Shown one piece after another: positions 21,308 through 30,454 of a stretch of DNA of 46,750 bases. The DNA is taken from assembly GCA_028875345.1 (NCBI GenBank), contig JAPPEG010000346.1:1-46750 (forward strand). Reading direction: 5' to 3'. This DNA is from Gemmatimonadota bacterium (lineage in GTDB: Bacteria; Latescibacterota; UBA2968; UBA8231). The notes under the pieces were generated by a model that was not told the origin of the DNA, did no database searches, and was given only the letters and a program-made list of their open reading frames with translations. Made by a program: the position numbers and the translations under genes. Position 1 is the stretch's first letter; each line of letters begins with the position of its first letter.

Positions 21308-21772
21308 ATGGATCGAGAAAATCTCTATGTGCAGGAGCTAATTTTGTGGGGGCTGGCCACTGTGGCCATAGCCCTTCTCCTCAAGGCAGCCTTCTGGCCG
21401 CAATCTGCTGCCCCCGAGCCAACGCCCCAACAGGAAGTCCCCAAGCCGGAAACCGCTCCCCAGCTTAGTCCCATTCGGGTCGAAATTCTCAATGGCGGAG
21501 GCGAATCGCAAGTCGCCGCCCGCCTGCGCAAAAAGGCACGCGCCCTCGGGTTAGACGTAATTCACGAAGGCAATGCGCCCAGCTTTAATTACCTCCACAC
21601 CCTCGTCGTCGATTTGGACGGCGATATCAAGCAAGCTCGACAAGTGGCGGACATCTTGGGAATACCTCATTTTATTCAGCAGAAGAAGGAAAATCAGTTC
21701 AATCTAGCAAGTGTCTCGATTGTCATCGGGCGCGACTATCGCCGCATCGGCCTACTCGATCCGGCCAAGTAA
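21308..21772 (+). CDS. Membrane-anchored LytR_C-domain protein
   Basis: A 154-residue protein with one N-terminal transmembrane segment (about 11-29), a Pro/Glu-rich linker and a LytR_C domain beginning with IRVEILNGGGESQVAARL and ending near SIVIGRD. In most bacteria this domain is the tail of LCP ligases that attach glycopolymers to the wall; here the LCP catalytic domain is absent. The domain probably faces the periplasm. TTGGAG lies close upstream of the ATG. It heads the collinear envelope operon and precedes rsfS, a pairing also common for LCP genes. Confidence 0.8.
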   Translation: MDRENLYVQELILWGLATVAIALLLKAAFWPQSAAPEPTPQQEVPKPETAPQLSPIRVEILNGGGESQVAARLRKKARALGLDVIHEGNAPSFNYLHTLVVDLDGDIKQARQVADILGIPHFIQQKKENQFNLASVSIVIGRDYRRIGLLDPAK

Positions 21773-21788
21773 CCACGAGAAAACGTCC

Positions 21789-22190
21789 ATGAGCCTGTGT
21801 CAAGAGCCGCGCATCACCCGCATCGTAGAAATTTTACAAGATAAGAAGGCCTTCGCAATAACCTTGCTAGATCTGCGCGACATTTCCGACACCTGTGACT
21901 ACTTCTTGCTCTGTACGGGCACCTCTGAACAGCACATTCGCAGTCTCGTCGATGCGGTGCGGGACCAGCTCGTCGAGATGGGAGAAAAGCCTTGGCACAT
22001 TGAGGGCGCGGATACGCGGCGCTGGGTGCTGATGGATTACGTCGATTTTGTCGTCCACATCTTTCGCGAGGAGGCGCGCGACTTCTACGCTTTAGAGAGA
22101 CTGTGGGGCGACGCTGAGCGCACGGATTTCGCCGATGGGGACGCACCTGAGGAAGCCCCAGAAACGCCCTTTGAATTTTCGACTTTCTAA
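21789..22190 (+). CDS. rsfS: Ribosome silencing factor RsfS (Iojap/DUF143)
   Basis: Binds ribosomal protein uL14 and blocks joining of the subunits under slow growth. The 133-residue protein keeps the family core: LDLRDISDTCDYFLLCTGTS, HIRSLVDAV, then EGADTRRWVLMDYVDFVVHIF and FYALERLW. The C-terminal acidic tail after this is variable. ATG at 21789 is chosen over an in-frame ATG at 21711 that would lie inside the preceding gene. Its TAA overlaps the mtnA start by one base. Confidence 0.93.
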   Translation: MSLCQEPRITRIVEILQDKKAFAITLLDLRDISDTCDYFLLCTGTSEQHIRSLVDAVRDQLVEMGEKPWHIEGADTRRWVLMDYVDFVVHIFREEARDFYALERLWGDAERTDFADGDAPEEAPETPFEFSTF

Positions 22191-23230
22191 TGCCGATGCA
22201 AACGCTCAAATGGCAGGACGACGCGCTGAGCCTGCTCGACCAGACTCGCTTGCCCGAGGAACTGGTGTACACAACCTACCGCGATGTCGAGGCCATCGCC
22301 CGCGCGATTGAAGAGCTGGTGGTGCGCGGCGCCCCGGCCATTGGCTTGGCGGCTGCGTACGGCGTGGTGGTGGGTGCGCGTGCCGCGGTCGATTGCGCCT
22401 CCGAGTCTTTTTGTCGCTGCGTAGAAGCGGCCATCGCCCGCCTCGCCCGCACTCGGCCCACCGCGGTCAATTTGTTCTGGGCCTTGGATCAAATGCAGGA
22501 GGTGTTGGCGACGAATCGGGATCGCGACAACCACTCCATCTGCGACGCCCTGCTAGTGGCTGCTCACCGCCTTTTTGAGGAAGACCGCCAAATCTGTCGC
22601 CAGATCGGCGCACACGGCGCGGCACTCCTGCGCGATGGCAGCCAAGTTATCACGCACTGCAACGCCGGCGGCTTGGCCACGGCAGACTACGGCACGGCCT
22701 TGGGGGTCGTCTATGCAGCCCAAGAGGCAGGTAAGAAAGTCGCCGTATTTGCCGACGAAACCCGCCCCTTGCTCCAAGGTTCGCGGCTGACGGCGTGGGA
22801 GCTGATGCAGAGCGGCATCGACGTCAAGGTCATCTGCGACAATGCGGCCGCAGCCGTACTGCGGAGCGAGGATATTGACTGCTGTATCGTGGGTGCTGAC
22901 CGCATCGCTAGCAACGGCGATGTGGCCAACAAAATTGGCACCTATGGACTGGCTATCCTCGCCCGCGAACACGACGTGCCTTTCTACGTGGCCGCGCCGG
23001 TCTCGACCCTCGACATGAAATTGACCTCGGGTGCGGAAATCCCCATTGAAAAACGCGATGGAGCCGAGGTTCGCCAAGGCATGGGCAAGCCCACGGCCCC
23101 GGACGCGGTGCCGGTTTACAATCCGGCCTTTGATGTCACGCCCTGCGACTTGGTGTCGGCGATCATTTCGGAAAAGGGCGTCGCCCGCGCTCCGTACGAA
23201 CCCGCCCTGCGCGCTTGGATCGAGCCATGA
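22190..23230 (+). CDS. mtnA: S-methyl-5-thioribose-1-phosphate isomerase
   Basis: Converts methylthioribose 1-phosphate to methylthioribulose 1-phosphate in the methionine salvage pathway. In the 346 residues, VVRGAPAIG (44-52), the catalytic Cys157 in THCNAGGLAT, and Asp237 in VGADRIASNGD are all present, distinguishing it from eIF2B-type regulatory subunits. No other mtn gene is in the window. An ATG two codons downstream is an alternative start. It is an odd metabolic member of an envelope operon: it overlaps rsfS by one base and the SPOR gene by four. Confidence 0.95.
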   Translation: MPMQTLKWQDDALSLLDQTRLPEELVYTTYRDVEAIARAIEELVVRGAPAIGLAAAYGVVVGARAAVDCASESFCRCVEAAIARLARTRPTAVNLFWALDQMQEVLATNRDRDNHSICDALLVAAHRLFEEDRQICRQIGAHGAALLRDGSQVITHCNAGGLATADYGTALGVVYAAQEAGKKVAVFADETRPLLQGSRLTAWELMQSGIDVKVICDNAAAAVLRSEDIDCCIVGADRIASNGDVANKIGTYGLAILAREHDVPFYVAAPVSTLDMKLTSGAEIPIEKRDGAEVRQGMGKPTAPDAVPVYNPAFDVTPCDLVSAIISEKGVARAPYEPALRAWIEP

Positions 23231-24003
23231 GACCGTACTCCTTCCTCCTCTTGCTGGCCTTGCTCGGCACGGCCCACTGCGCGAGCGCACCGCGCTGGCG
23301 CAGCGATTCGGGCGATGCCGCGCCCGCCAGCCGCGAAGAATTTGATCCGCGTACCCTCGACGAAGATTTGCTAATTGAGCCAGTTCAACGCGAGAACCGC
23401 GATCAGGCCCAAACCCCAGCGGAGCCGACGGCTCCCGTGCAAGAGCACGCCCCGGCAGCAAGCGCTTCGGTCTATCGCCTCCAGCTAGCGGCCCTGAGTA
23501 ATGAAGCCATGGCCCGCCAACTCCGCGCCGAACTAGAACGCGCTCTCGGCGTGAAGGTTTATCTAGTGGCCCGCAACGCGCACTCGGTGCTGCAAGCTGG
23601 CCAATACGCTACCCACACCGCAGCCGCGGCCCTCAAGGAACAGGTCGTCGCACTTGGCCCGGACTATGCCGATGCCTATGTCGTCGAGGTCCCGGCGAGC
23701 GCGATGCCCGATTCCGCTCCGGAGGAGGCTGCGCCCGAGTTGGTGAGTATCACTGGCTGGCGGGTGCTGATTGACCAGTTCCTATCGCACCATCACGACA
23801 AGGCCATCCACCTCGCGGAAGAGGCAAAAAAGCGCCTGAAGCGCGAAGACATCAATGTGACCCTTAAGGGACCTTATTACAAGATCGAAGTCGGCAACTA
23901 TCGCACTGAGGCGCAAGCCCAAGCCGCGGCCGAACGAATCGGGAGGTATTACCCCAACGCTCTCAAGGTCCGCTCCCAGATCCTCGTCTCGCAGGAGGAG
24001 TAA
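23227..24003 (+). CDS. SPOR-domain envelope protein, two SPOR repeats
   Basis: A 258-residue exported protein. A signal peptide covers about 1-20 (LLLLALLGTAHC); the Cys could be lipidated but the -1 His is not canonical. A low-complexity Pro/Ala/Glu linker is followed by a SPOR-like domain at about 80-155 (VYRLQLAALSN ... AYVVEV) and a second at about 205-255 (YYKIEVGNYRT ... VRSQI). SPOR domains bind denuded glycan strands of septal or remodelled peptidoglycan. ATG at 23227 overlaps the mtnA TGA; a TTG four codons earlier is less likely. It stands just before a lytic transglycosylase gene, consistent with a partnership at the wall. Confidence 0.82.
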   Translation: MRPYSFLLLLALLGTAHCASAPRWRSDSGDAAPASREEFDPRTLDEDLLIEPVQRENRDQAQTPAEPTAPVQEHAPAASASVYRLQLAALSNEAMARQLRAELERALGVKVYLVARNAHSVLQAGQYATHTAAAALKEQVVALGPDYADAYVVEVPASAMPDSAPEEAAPELVSITGWRVLIDQFLSHHHDKAIHLAEEAKKRLKREDINVTLKGPYYKIEVGNYRTEAQAQAAAERIGRYYPNALKVRSQILVSQEE

Positions 24004-24009
24004 CGCGCC

Positions 24010-25908
24010 ATGCGCTTGTGCTGCTGTATCATCGCATTGCTGCTCATGGCCTGTGCCCGTGGCAAAAGCACCGGACCGATGGTCTTCGACGATGGGGCTG
24101 TCCCTGTCGTGTCTGTTGAGGACCCACCGCCAGATACGACCGACCTACGCGCTGTTCGCTGGCACTTGCTGTTCGCTATCGAAAGCCACTCTCTCGGTCA
24201 TACTCAACAGGCGCAAGAGTCGCTCGATGCGGCCATCGGCATTCTCGCCGACCTCGACGAGCACGACGCGCTGACCGATACCACGCAGGCTATGCGCCTC
24301 GGTTTGGAGATTGAGCAGGCCTACCTCAGCTTGTTGCCGCACTTGGAGCACCTTCCCCCCGACAGCCATTTACCCCTTCTGCTCGAAGGGCTATCCAAGG
24401 AAAAAATCGAGACCCTGCCAGCCGACGCCGAACCGTTGGTCCTCATCCACCGGCTCGGTCGCCGCTGTGACATGCCCATCGACGCCAATGACCGCGTCGT
24501 TGCCAGTCTCCACTTTTTCCAGACGCGAGGTCGCAAGACCTTTGCCATTTGGTTGCAGCGCGCCGGGCGCTATCGCACGCTGATCACCGATATTCTCCAG
24601 CGCGAGGGGATGCCCAGCGACCTTTTCTATTTAGCGGTTATCGAAAGCGGCCTCAATCCAAGGGCCTATTCGCGGTCGCGAGCAGTGGGGTTGTGGCAGT
24701 TTATGGCGCACACCGGTCGCATGATGGGCCTCAAGCGCACCCACTGGATTGACGAGCGGCGCGACCCGCTCAAGGCGACCGAGGCCGCTATTCGGTACCT
24801 AAGAGAGCTTAAAGCAGAGTTCGGCGACTGGCGCTTAGCGTTGGCTGCGTACAACGCCGGGCCAGGGCGAGTCCGCCGGACCATCGCCCGCTCCGGCACC
24901 AACGATTATTGGCAGCTTGACCTGCCCCGCGAAACGAAAAACTACGTGCCGCTCTTTATGGCCGCGGCCGTTATCGCCAAGGACCCCCAACTTTTTGGTT
25001 TTAAGCCCCAAGCCGAAGAGCCACCCTTTGCATACGAGGCAGTTGAACTGCCCAAAGATTGGCAGTATGTCGATCTGAAATCGGCAGCCCAACTGCTGGG
25101 CATCGAACGTCAGGTGTTACACGACCTCAATCCCGAGTTGCGCCAAGACATCACGCCGCCGGGGAGTCGCCCGCCTTATGTTCTACGGGTGCCACCCGGC
25201 AAGGGCCAAATTTTGCTCAACCAGTACGCTAGCCTGCCGGTCTCGCCGGGGGTAGCGGTCCATCAATATCAGGTGCAACGCGGCGACACGATCTCTGGGA
25301 TCGCCCAGACCTTTGGCGTTTCTACGCGGGTCATTGCCGCGGCCAATAGCCTGAGAAACCCCAATTTCATCCGGCCGCGGCAAATTCTCTATATCCCGAT
25401 CTCGGCCGCTCCGAGGGCCAAGCAAGGAAGGGCCTCAAAAAGCGGCGAAATGTACACGGTGCAGTCGGGCGATACGCTGTGGGAATTGGCCCGGCGCTTT
25501 GCGGTCAGCGTCGCCGACTTACAGGCGTGGAACGGTCTTGAAACCGCACGGATCAAACCCGGCCAGGAATTGGTGATGCGGCCGCAGCCTAGTGCCCGCG
25601 AGGTGCCGAAAGGCGGCGAAATGTACACGGTGCAGTCGGGCGATACGCTGTGGGAGTTGGCCCGGCGCTTTGCGGTCAGCGTCGCCGACTTACAGGCGTG
25701 GAACGGTCTTGAAACCGCACGGATCAAACCCGGCCAACAGCTAACCGTGACCAACGAGCAAACGCAGATGTACACCGTGGTCTCGGGTGATACGCTGCAC
25801 AGTATCGCCCGCAAATTCGGCCTCGCTCCCAGCGCTATTGCCCTCCAGAACAACATCGGCCTCTCGGAGACGCTACTGGCGGGCACGACTTTGCAAATCC
25901 CGAGGTGA
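24010..25908 (+). CDS. MltD-like lytic transglycosylase lipoprotein with LysM domains
   Basis: A 632-residue lipoprotein that would cleave peptidoglycan to 1,6-anhydromuramyl products. The lipobox LLMAC puts the lipidated Cys at 15. The SLT domain spans about 195-310, with catalytic Glu212 in VIESGLNP, then GLWQFM and LAAYNAGPGRV. Four LysM domains follow: about 418-465, two nearly identical ones at about 479-518 and 536-575, and one at about 590-632. The domain order matches MltD. The middle LysM pair is encoded by an almost exact DNA duplication. It sits in the envelope operon between the SPOR protein and mreD. Confidence 0.93.
   Translation: MRLCCCIIALLLMACARGKSTGPMVFDDGAVPVVSVEDPPPDTTDLRAVRWHLLFAIESHSLGHTQQAQESLDAAIGILADLDEHDALTDTTQAMRLGLEIEQAYLSLLPHLEHLPPDSHLPLLLEGLSKEKIETLPADAEPLVLIHRLGRRCDMPIDANDRVVASLHFFQTRGRKTFAIWLQRAGRYRTLITDILQREGMPSDLFYLAVIESGLNPRAYSRSRAVGLWQFMAHTGRMMGLKRTHWIDERRDPLKATEAAIRYLRELKAEFGDWRLALAAYNAGPGRVRRTIARSGTNDYWQLDLPRETKNYVPLFMAAAVIAKDPQLFGFKPQAEEPPFAYEAVELPKDWQYVDLKSAAQLLGIERQVLHDLNPELRQDITPPGSRPPYVLRVPPGKGQILLNQYASLPVSPGVAVHQYQVQRGDTISGIAQTFGVSTRVIAAANSLRNPNFIRPRQILYIPISAAPRAKQGRASKSGEMYTVQSGDTLWELARRFAVSVADLQAWNGLETARIKPGQELVMRPQPSAREVPKGGEMYTVQSGDTLWELARRFAVSVADLQAWNGLETARIKPGQQLTVTNEQTQMYTVVSGDTLHSIARKFGLAPSAIALQNNIGLSETLLAGTTLQIPR
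25443..25736 (+). repeat. 171-bp duplication of a LysM-coding unit
   Basis: 25443-25565 and 25614-25736 (123 bases each, offset 171) differ at one base by my count (GGGAATTGG against GGGAGTTGG). The unit adds exactly 57 codons, one LysM domain plus linker. The other two LysM copies of the gene are clearly diverged, so this copy is young. Confidence 0.92.
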
Positions 25909-25909
25909 T

Positions 25910-26377
25910 ATGATTGCGGTCCGCTATATTCTCTTGTTAGCACTGGCCTTCGTCCTGCAAACTACTTGGGTTGATTCTATCAAGATAGGGTCGGTCAAAC
26001 CCGATCTATTGATTGTGGCGTTGAGTTTCGTCGCGCTGCGCAGCGGGCCGGTGGTCGGGGCCTATACAGGGCTGGGGCTTGGCATCTTCCAAGACCTCTA
26101 TATGCCCGCCGACCTCGGGGTCAACGCGCTCGCCAAGTCGCTCATCGGCGCGGGCTTTGGCTACAGCCATACTCACATGGTCTCCGACAGCATTCAAGTT
26201 CAGGCCGCGATGATTTTCGGTGCCGTGATCTGCCATGATCTTATCTACTACGTAGGTACCAGCGCTGATGTGCCCTTTGAGGTGGTTGGGATCTTGGGCC
26301 GCGCTGCGTACACGGGCCTGATAAGTGCGGTTTTCTTAACTGGCTTGCTCATCAAACGCTATCTCTTTCCCGCTTGA
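25910..26377 (+). CDS. mreD: Rod shape-determining protein MreD
   Basis: A 155-residue integral membrane protein with five to six predicted helices, a member of the elongation complex that guides lateral wall synthesis. Family-like features are the first helix ending with QTTW, KPDLLIV, and the GLGLGIFQDLYMPADLGVNALAKSLIG stretch in the middle, very typical of MreD. ATG at 25910 has GAGGTGAT just upstream; in-frame ATGs further upstream lie inside the transglycosylase gene. mreB and mreC, which usually precede it, are not in the window. It is followed at once by PBP2 and rodA. Confidence 0.9.
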   Translation: MIAVRYILLLALAFVLQTTWVDSIKIGSVKPDLLIVALSFVALRSGPVVGAYTGLGLGIFQDLYMPADLGVNALAKSLIGAGFGYSHTHMVSDSIQVQAAMIFGAVICHDLIYYVGTSADVPFEVVGILGRAAYTGLISAVFLTGLLIKRYLFPA

Positions 26378-26379
26378 TT

Positions 26380-28152
26380 ATGCAACATCCACTGCCACAA
26401 GATGAGCGCCTGCCCCTCAAACTCCTCCTCGCGCCCGTCATCCTGCTGTTCGCGATTTTGCTCCTGCGTCTGTTCTATTTGCAGGTCGTCACCTCAGCCG
26501 ACTACGCTCGCGAGTCCGAGGAAAACCGCATTGCTCAGCGGCGCGTCAAAGCCCCCCGCGGGCTGATCTACGACCGCGATGGACGCATATTGGCCCGCAC
26601 CCGGCCATTTTACACTGTCGCGTTAGAACGCACCACGCGCAAGGACTTTGAGGCAGCCACCGCAGCGTTTACAAGGGCCATCGGGGATATAGAACTAGAC
26701 GGCGAATACAGTCGCAAATACCGCACCATCCGCCTCAAGCGCGATGTTGATTTTCGCACGGTATCGATCGTAGAAGAGCGGCTCAAGGCGGATTGGCCCC
26801 TGCTCGACATTGAAATCGAGACCCAGCGCTACTATCCCTACGGTACGGCCGCCGCTCATTTGCTCGGCTATATCGGCATCATCCGCGACCAGGATCTCCA
26901 AGGGAACAATGAAAACGCCTACGTGCTCGGCGATTTTATCGGCAAGACCGGACTTGAGAAGGTGTACGAAGACAGTCTGCGCGGCCGCGACGGCATGATG
27001 TACGTCGAGATTGACGCGACTGGACGCACGGGTCGGGAGTTTCCAGAGCGCGATCGGCTTCCCGTGCCCGGCGACCCTCTGCACCTGACCCTTGACTTGG
27101 AAGTGCAGCTAGCGGCCGAGCGCGCCTTGCCCGATAGTTTTGCTAGTGCGCTGGTCGCCCTTGACCCGCGCACCGGGGCCGTGCTGGCTTTGGTCAGTAA
27201 GCCGGCCTTTGATCCCAACATTTTCGTGTCGTTCCAAGCCCAAAAGGCGCGGCGGCGGGTGTTGCAGAGCGAGACTGTGCTCCTCAACCGCGCTTTGCAA
27301 GGGCATTATCCACCTGGCTCGACGTTCAAGATGGTCAGTGCCATAGCCGCACTCGAAACGGGCGTCACCGATACGCGGAGCCTGTTTGAGCCTTGCTATG
27401 GTGCACTGCGGGTGGGTAGGAGCACGTTTCGCTGCCACAAGCGAACAGGCCACGGTAGTCTGACCCTGCCAGGAGCTATTGAGGTCTCCTGTAATGTTTA
27501 CTTCTACCATTTGGCTCGGTTGATGAGCATTGAAACGTGGCACAAGTACGGGGCCAAATTAGGCTTCAGCCAGCCGACTGGGATCACCTATCCCGGGGAA
27601 GCTGCTGGTCTCCTACCTTCGCGCCAGTACCACGAGGAGCGCGGCGGCTGGTCCTTTGGCCACTTGCTCAACCTCTCTATTGGTCAAGGTTCTTTATTGG
27701 TCACGCCCATGCAGATGGCCCGCTACGTGGCCGCCATTGCCAACGGCGGTTATTTGGTCACGCCATACGTCAGCGGCAATCCCCCTCGCAGCCAACGCAT
27801 TGACGGCATTTCGTCGCGGACCCTCAGCATCGTGAGAAAGGCTATGCGCCGGGTGGTGGCCAGCGATACTGGTACCGGCCGCCGAGCGCAGATTGACGGC
27901 GTCGCGATTGCGGCCAAGACGGGTACTGCACAAGTGCCTAGTCGAGACGATGACGCTTGGATGGTGGCCTTTGCTCCGTACGAGAAGCCCGCCATTGCCA
28001 TCGCGGCCGTGGTCGAAGGGGGTGGCAGCGGCGGGGCGCGAGTCGGCCCGGTTGTGCGCGAGGTCGTCAAAGCCTTTTGCATCCAAGAGGGTATCATTGA
28101 GCCAGAAGTGACCGAGATGGACACGCTTTTGGCTAACCCGGGAATGCCTTAA
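26380..28152 (+). CDS. mrdA: Penicillin-binding protein 2 (elongasome transpeptidase)
   Basis: Class B PBP that cross-links peptidoglycan with RodA. A 590-residue protein has one N-terminal transmembrane helix (about 14-32), then the dimerisation/pedestal domain with PRGLIYDRDGRILA and GKTGLEKVYED, and the transpeptidase domain with Ser314-x-x-Lys317 in GSTFK, SCN at 370-372 and KTGTAQ. All three active-site motifs are intact. ATG at 26380 is two codons inside the longest frame, which starts at a TTG overlapping the mreD stop. It ends three bases before rodA. Confidence 0.95.
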   Translation: MQHPLPQDERLPLKLLLAPVILLFAILLLRLFYLQVVTSADYARESEENRIAQRRVKAPRGLIYDRDGRILARTRPFYTVALERTTRKDFEAATAAFTRAIGDIELDGEYSRKYRTIRLKRDVDFRTVSIVEERLKADWPLLDIEIETQRYYPYGTAAAHLLGYIGIIRDQDLQGNNENAYVLGDFIGKTGLEKVYEDSLRGRDGMMYVEIDATGRTGREFPERDRLPVPGDPLHLTLDLEVQLAAERALPDSFASALVALDPRTGAVLALVSKPAFDPNIFVSFQAQKARRRVLQSETVLLNRALQGHYPPGSTFKMVSAIAALETGVTDTRSLFEPCYGALRVGRSTFRCHKRTGHGSLTLPGAIEVSCNVYFYHLARLMSIETWHKYGAKLGFSQPTGITYPGEAAGLLPSRQYHEERGGWSFGHLLNLSIGQGSLLVTPMQMARYVAAIANGGYLVTPYVSGNPPRSQRIDGISSRTLSIVRKAMRRVVASDTGTGRRAQIDGVAIAAKTGTAQVPSRDDDAWMVAFAPYEKPAIAIAAVVEGGGSGGARVGPVVREVVKAFCIQEGIIEPEVTEMDTLLANPGMP

Positions 28153-28155
28153 CTC

Positions 28156-29394
28156 ATGCGCTTGCTCCGCAGACTCGATGTTCCGCTCCTGATTGCGACT
28201 TTGGCGACCGTACTGATCGGTATCATCGCGATCTACAGTGCTACGTATCACAACGACTCTATCTCGGTGCAGAACGCTTGGATTAAGCAACTCCAATTCG
28301 CGATTTTGGCCTTTGCCGTAGCTATAGCCGTCGTCTATATCCCGGAAAAGGTTATTTACAGCGTGGCGTATCTGCTATACCTGTTCAGCATTGTGAGCCT
28401 AGTCGCGGTGTTGATGTGGGGCACGGGCGACGCTACTCGTTGGTTGCGCTTGGGACCGGTAATGTTGCAGCCTTCAGAACTGGCCAAGATCGCGACCATC
28501 ATAGCGCTAGCCCGCTACCTGAGTGATCGCAACACCGAACACATCAACTCCTTCAACAGCTTTCTCGGGGCCTTGTTTTTCGTATTGGTGCCGATCGCCT
28601 TGATTGTGCGCCAGCCCGACTTGGGAACCGCGATTTCTTTTGGCGCGCCGTTTTTTCCCATGCTTTATTGGGCGGGGATGCGCAAGTTTTTCATCTTCCT
28701 CGTCATCTCTCCGCTCATCAGCGTATTCTGCTCTTTAGATCCACTGTGGCAACAGAATACTCCCTATGTCTTCGCTGTCTTTGTCGTCGGCAGCACCTTC
28801 TTGATTCACCATTTTATGCGTCGGCTCTGGTTGACCATTTCCATGGCCGTCGTCAATACCTCGGCGGGTTTGCTCACGGTGTACTTTTTGGAGAACTTTC
28901 TGCACCCATACCAGAAGGCCCGCATTATGACCTTCTTTAATCCGGAGAGCGATCCACTTGGATCTGGGTGGAACATCATCCAATCCAAGATCGCCATTGG
29001 CTCTGGAGGGCTGACGGGTAAGGGCCTACTAGAAGGCACGCAGACTAAGCACCAGTTCCTGCCAGCGGCTCATACCGATTTTATTTTTTCGGTCATTGCG
29101 GAGGAGGGAGGGTTTGTCATGGCCCTGATAGTGCTGGGCCTATTCTTTCTTCTTATCTATCGAGCGTTGCACATCGCCTCCATGGCCAATAATGCCTTTT
29201 ACGGCCTGACAGCCCTCGGCTTGGCTGTGATGCTGACCTTTCACGTGTTTATCAACGTTGGCATGACCATCGGCGTCATGCCCATCACCGGCCTGCCACT
29301 GCCCTTTCTCAGTTCGGGAGGCTCCTCGCTGCTATCCAACCTCATCGCCATCGGCTTACTACTCCACATCGACACTTACCGCCACGAGTTCTGA
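28156..29394 (+). CDS. rodA: Rod shape-determining peptidoglycan glycosyltransferase RodA
   Basis: SEDS-family polymerase that extends glycan strands from lipid II. A 412-residue polytopic protein with about ten helices. SEDS signatures are WLRLGPVMLQPSELAKI, RQPDLGTA, GSGWNIIQSKIAIGSGGLTGKG, HTDFIFSVIAEEGGF and the C-terminal GLPLPFLSSGGSSL. The catalytic Asp lies in the HTDF loop region by family comparison. The order PBP2-RodA is the classic pair. Its stop is immediately followed by the next ATG. Confidence 0.95.
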   Translation: MRLLRRLDVPLLIATLATVLIGIIAIYSATYHNDSISVQNAWIKQLQFAILAFAVAIAVVYIPEKVIYSVAYLLYLFSIVSLVAVLMWGTGDATRWLRLGPVMLQPSELAKIATIIALARYLSDRNTEHINSFNSFLGALFFVLVPIALIVRQPDLGTAISFGAPFFPMLYWAGMRKFFIFLVISPLISVFCSLDPLWQQNTPYVFAVFVVGSTFLIHHFMRRLWLTISMAVVNTSAGLLTVYFLENFLHPYQKARIMTFFNPESDPLGSGWNIIQSKIAIGSGGLTGKGLLEGTQTKHQFLPAAHTDFIFSVIAEEGGFVMALIVLGLFFLLIYRALHIASMANNAFYGLTALGLAVMLTFHVFINVGMTIGVMPITGLPLPFLSSGGSSLLSNLIAIGLLLHIDTYRHEF

Positions 29395-30453
29395 ATGCAC
29401 ATCGCTAGACAGGCCGTTTGCTGCGCTCTGCTTGGCACGTTCGTCATTAGCAACCCGCAATGTGGTGCCTATCGAGCCGGGCACGCCCAGCTAGCGCATG
29501 CCTATTTGAGCGACGGCCTCTACGACCAAGCCTTGACCGAAACCCGCCGGGCCATTCGCCAAGACGGGCCGGATGACCGCTTGCTGCTTATCGCCGCCCT
29601 CGCCCGGCTGGGCCTAGACGAAGTGGATGCCGCACTAGAGCTGATCGGCCAAGCCGTTGCCTTGGCACCGGACAACGACGACCTGTACAGAGCCTTGCGT
29701 GACATTTGCGAAAAAGAGGAGCGATTCGCCCAAACCGAAAAACTCCTCGCGCAATTGCGCGCAGACCACGGGAAGAGTGCGTCGCTGTGGGCAACCGAGG
29801 GCTGGCTCCACGCCCGTCAAGAGCGGCCCGACGCAGCCGTAGAAGCGCTGCGCCAAGCCACCCAACTCGACGAGCACCACCTCTTCGCCCACATTGAACT
29901 CGGTCGCCTTTTGATTGCGGAGGGACGATTCGCCGAGGCCGAAGTCTCGCTTGTCGAGGCCGTGCGCATTCAACCCGATGACCGGCAACTCGTCCTCACC
30001 TTGGGAGATTGCCAACTCCGCCAAGGGCTTGCGGAACGGGCCGACCGCACTTTTGATCAAGCGCTGACGGCCGGGGTCGTTAGCGCAGTTGACATCGCCC
30101 GCATCTATTACGAGCGCGAGCGGGCCGACCGCGCTATTGAATACTACGAGCGTGCCTTGGCCGGTGCTCCAGACGATCCCCTGATCCTCAACAACTTGGC
30201 TTGGACCTATGCAGAAGAGGGCCTGCGTCTTAGCTATGCCCTAAATCTGTCAATGCGCGCGGTCAAGCTCGACGCGGAAAGCCCTGTCTATTTGGACACC
30301 TATGCGGAATTGCTGCATCTGTTGGGGCGGCATGCCCACGCAGTGGCCATTATGCGCCAAGCCCTCGCGCTCGAGCCGACCGATGGCGAGCACCGGGCCT
30401 ATCTCGAAGGCCAGATGGCAAAATTCCACCGTGCGCTCGCCACGCGCCTGTGA
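29395..30453 (+). CDS. TPR-repeat envelope protein
   Basis: A 352-residue protein with a hydrophobic N-terminus (signal peptide about 1-25; a Cys at about 23 could be lipidated but the lipobox is poor) and tetratricopeptide repeats throughout, for example LSDGLYDQALTETRRAI, RPDAAVEALRQATQLD, RFAEAEVSLVEAVRIQPDD and the terminal repeat with HAVAIMRQALALEP. TPR proteins act as protein-protein scaffolds; the partner is unknown. The start codon touches the rodA stop with no spacer, so translation is probably coupled. It is the last gene of the envelope operon and ends one base before the convergent sigma-54 activator gene. Confidence 0.78.
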   Translation: MHIARQAVCCALLGTFVISNPQCGAYRAGHAQLAHAYLSDGLYDQALTETRRAIRQDGPDDRLLLIAALARLGLDEVDAALELIGQAVALAPDNDDLYRALRDICEKEERFAQTEKLLAQLRADHGKSASLWATEGWLHARQERPDAAVEALRQATQLDEHHLFAHIELGRLLIAEGRFAEAEVSLVEAVRIQPDDRQLVLTLGDCQLRQGLAERADRTFDQALTAGVVSAVDIARIYYERERADRAIEYYERALAGAPDDPLILNNLAWTYAEEGLRLSYALNLSMRAVKLDAESPVYLDTYAELLHLLGRHAHAVAIMRQALALEPTDGEHRAYLEGQMAKFHRALATRL

Positions 30454-30454
30454 G

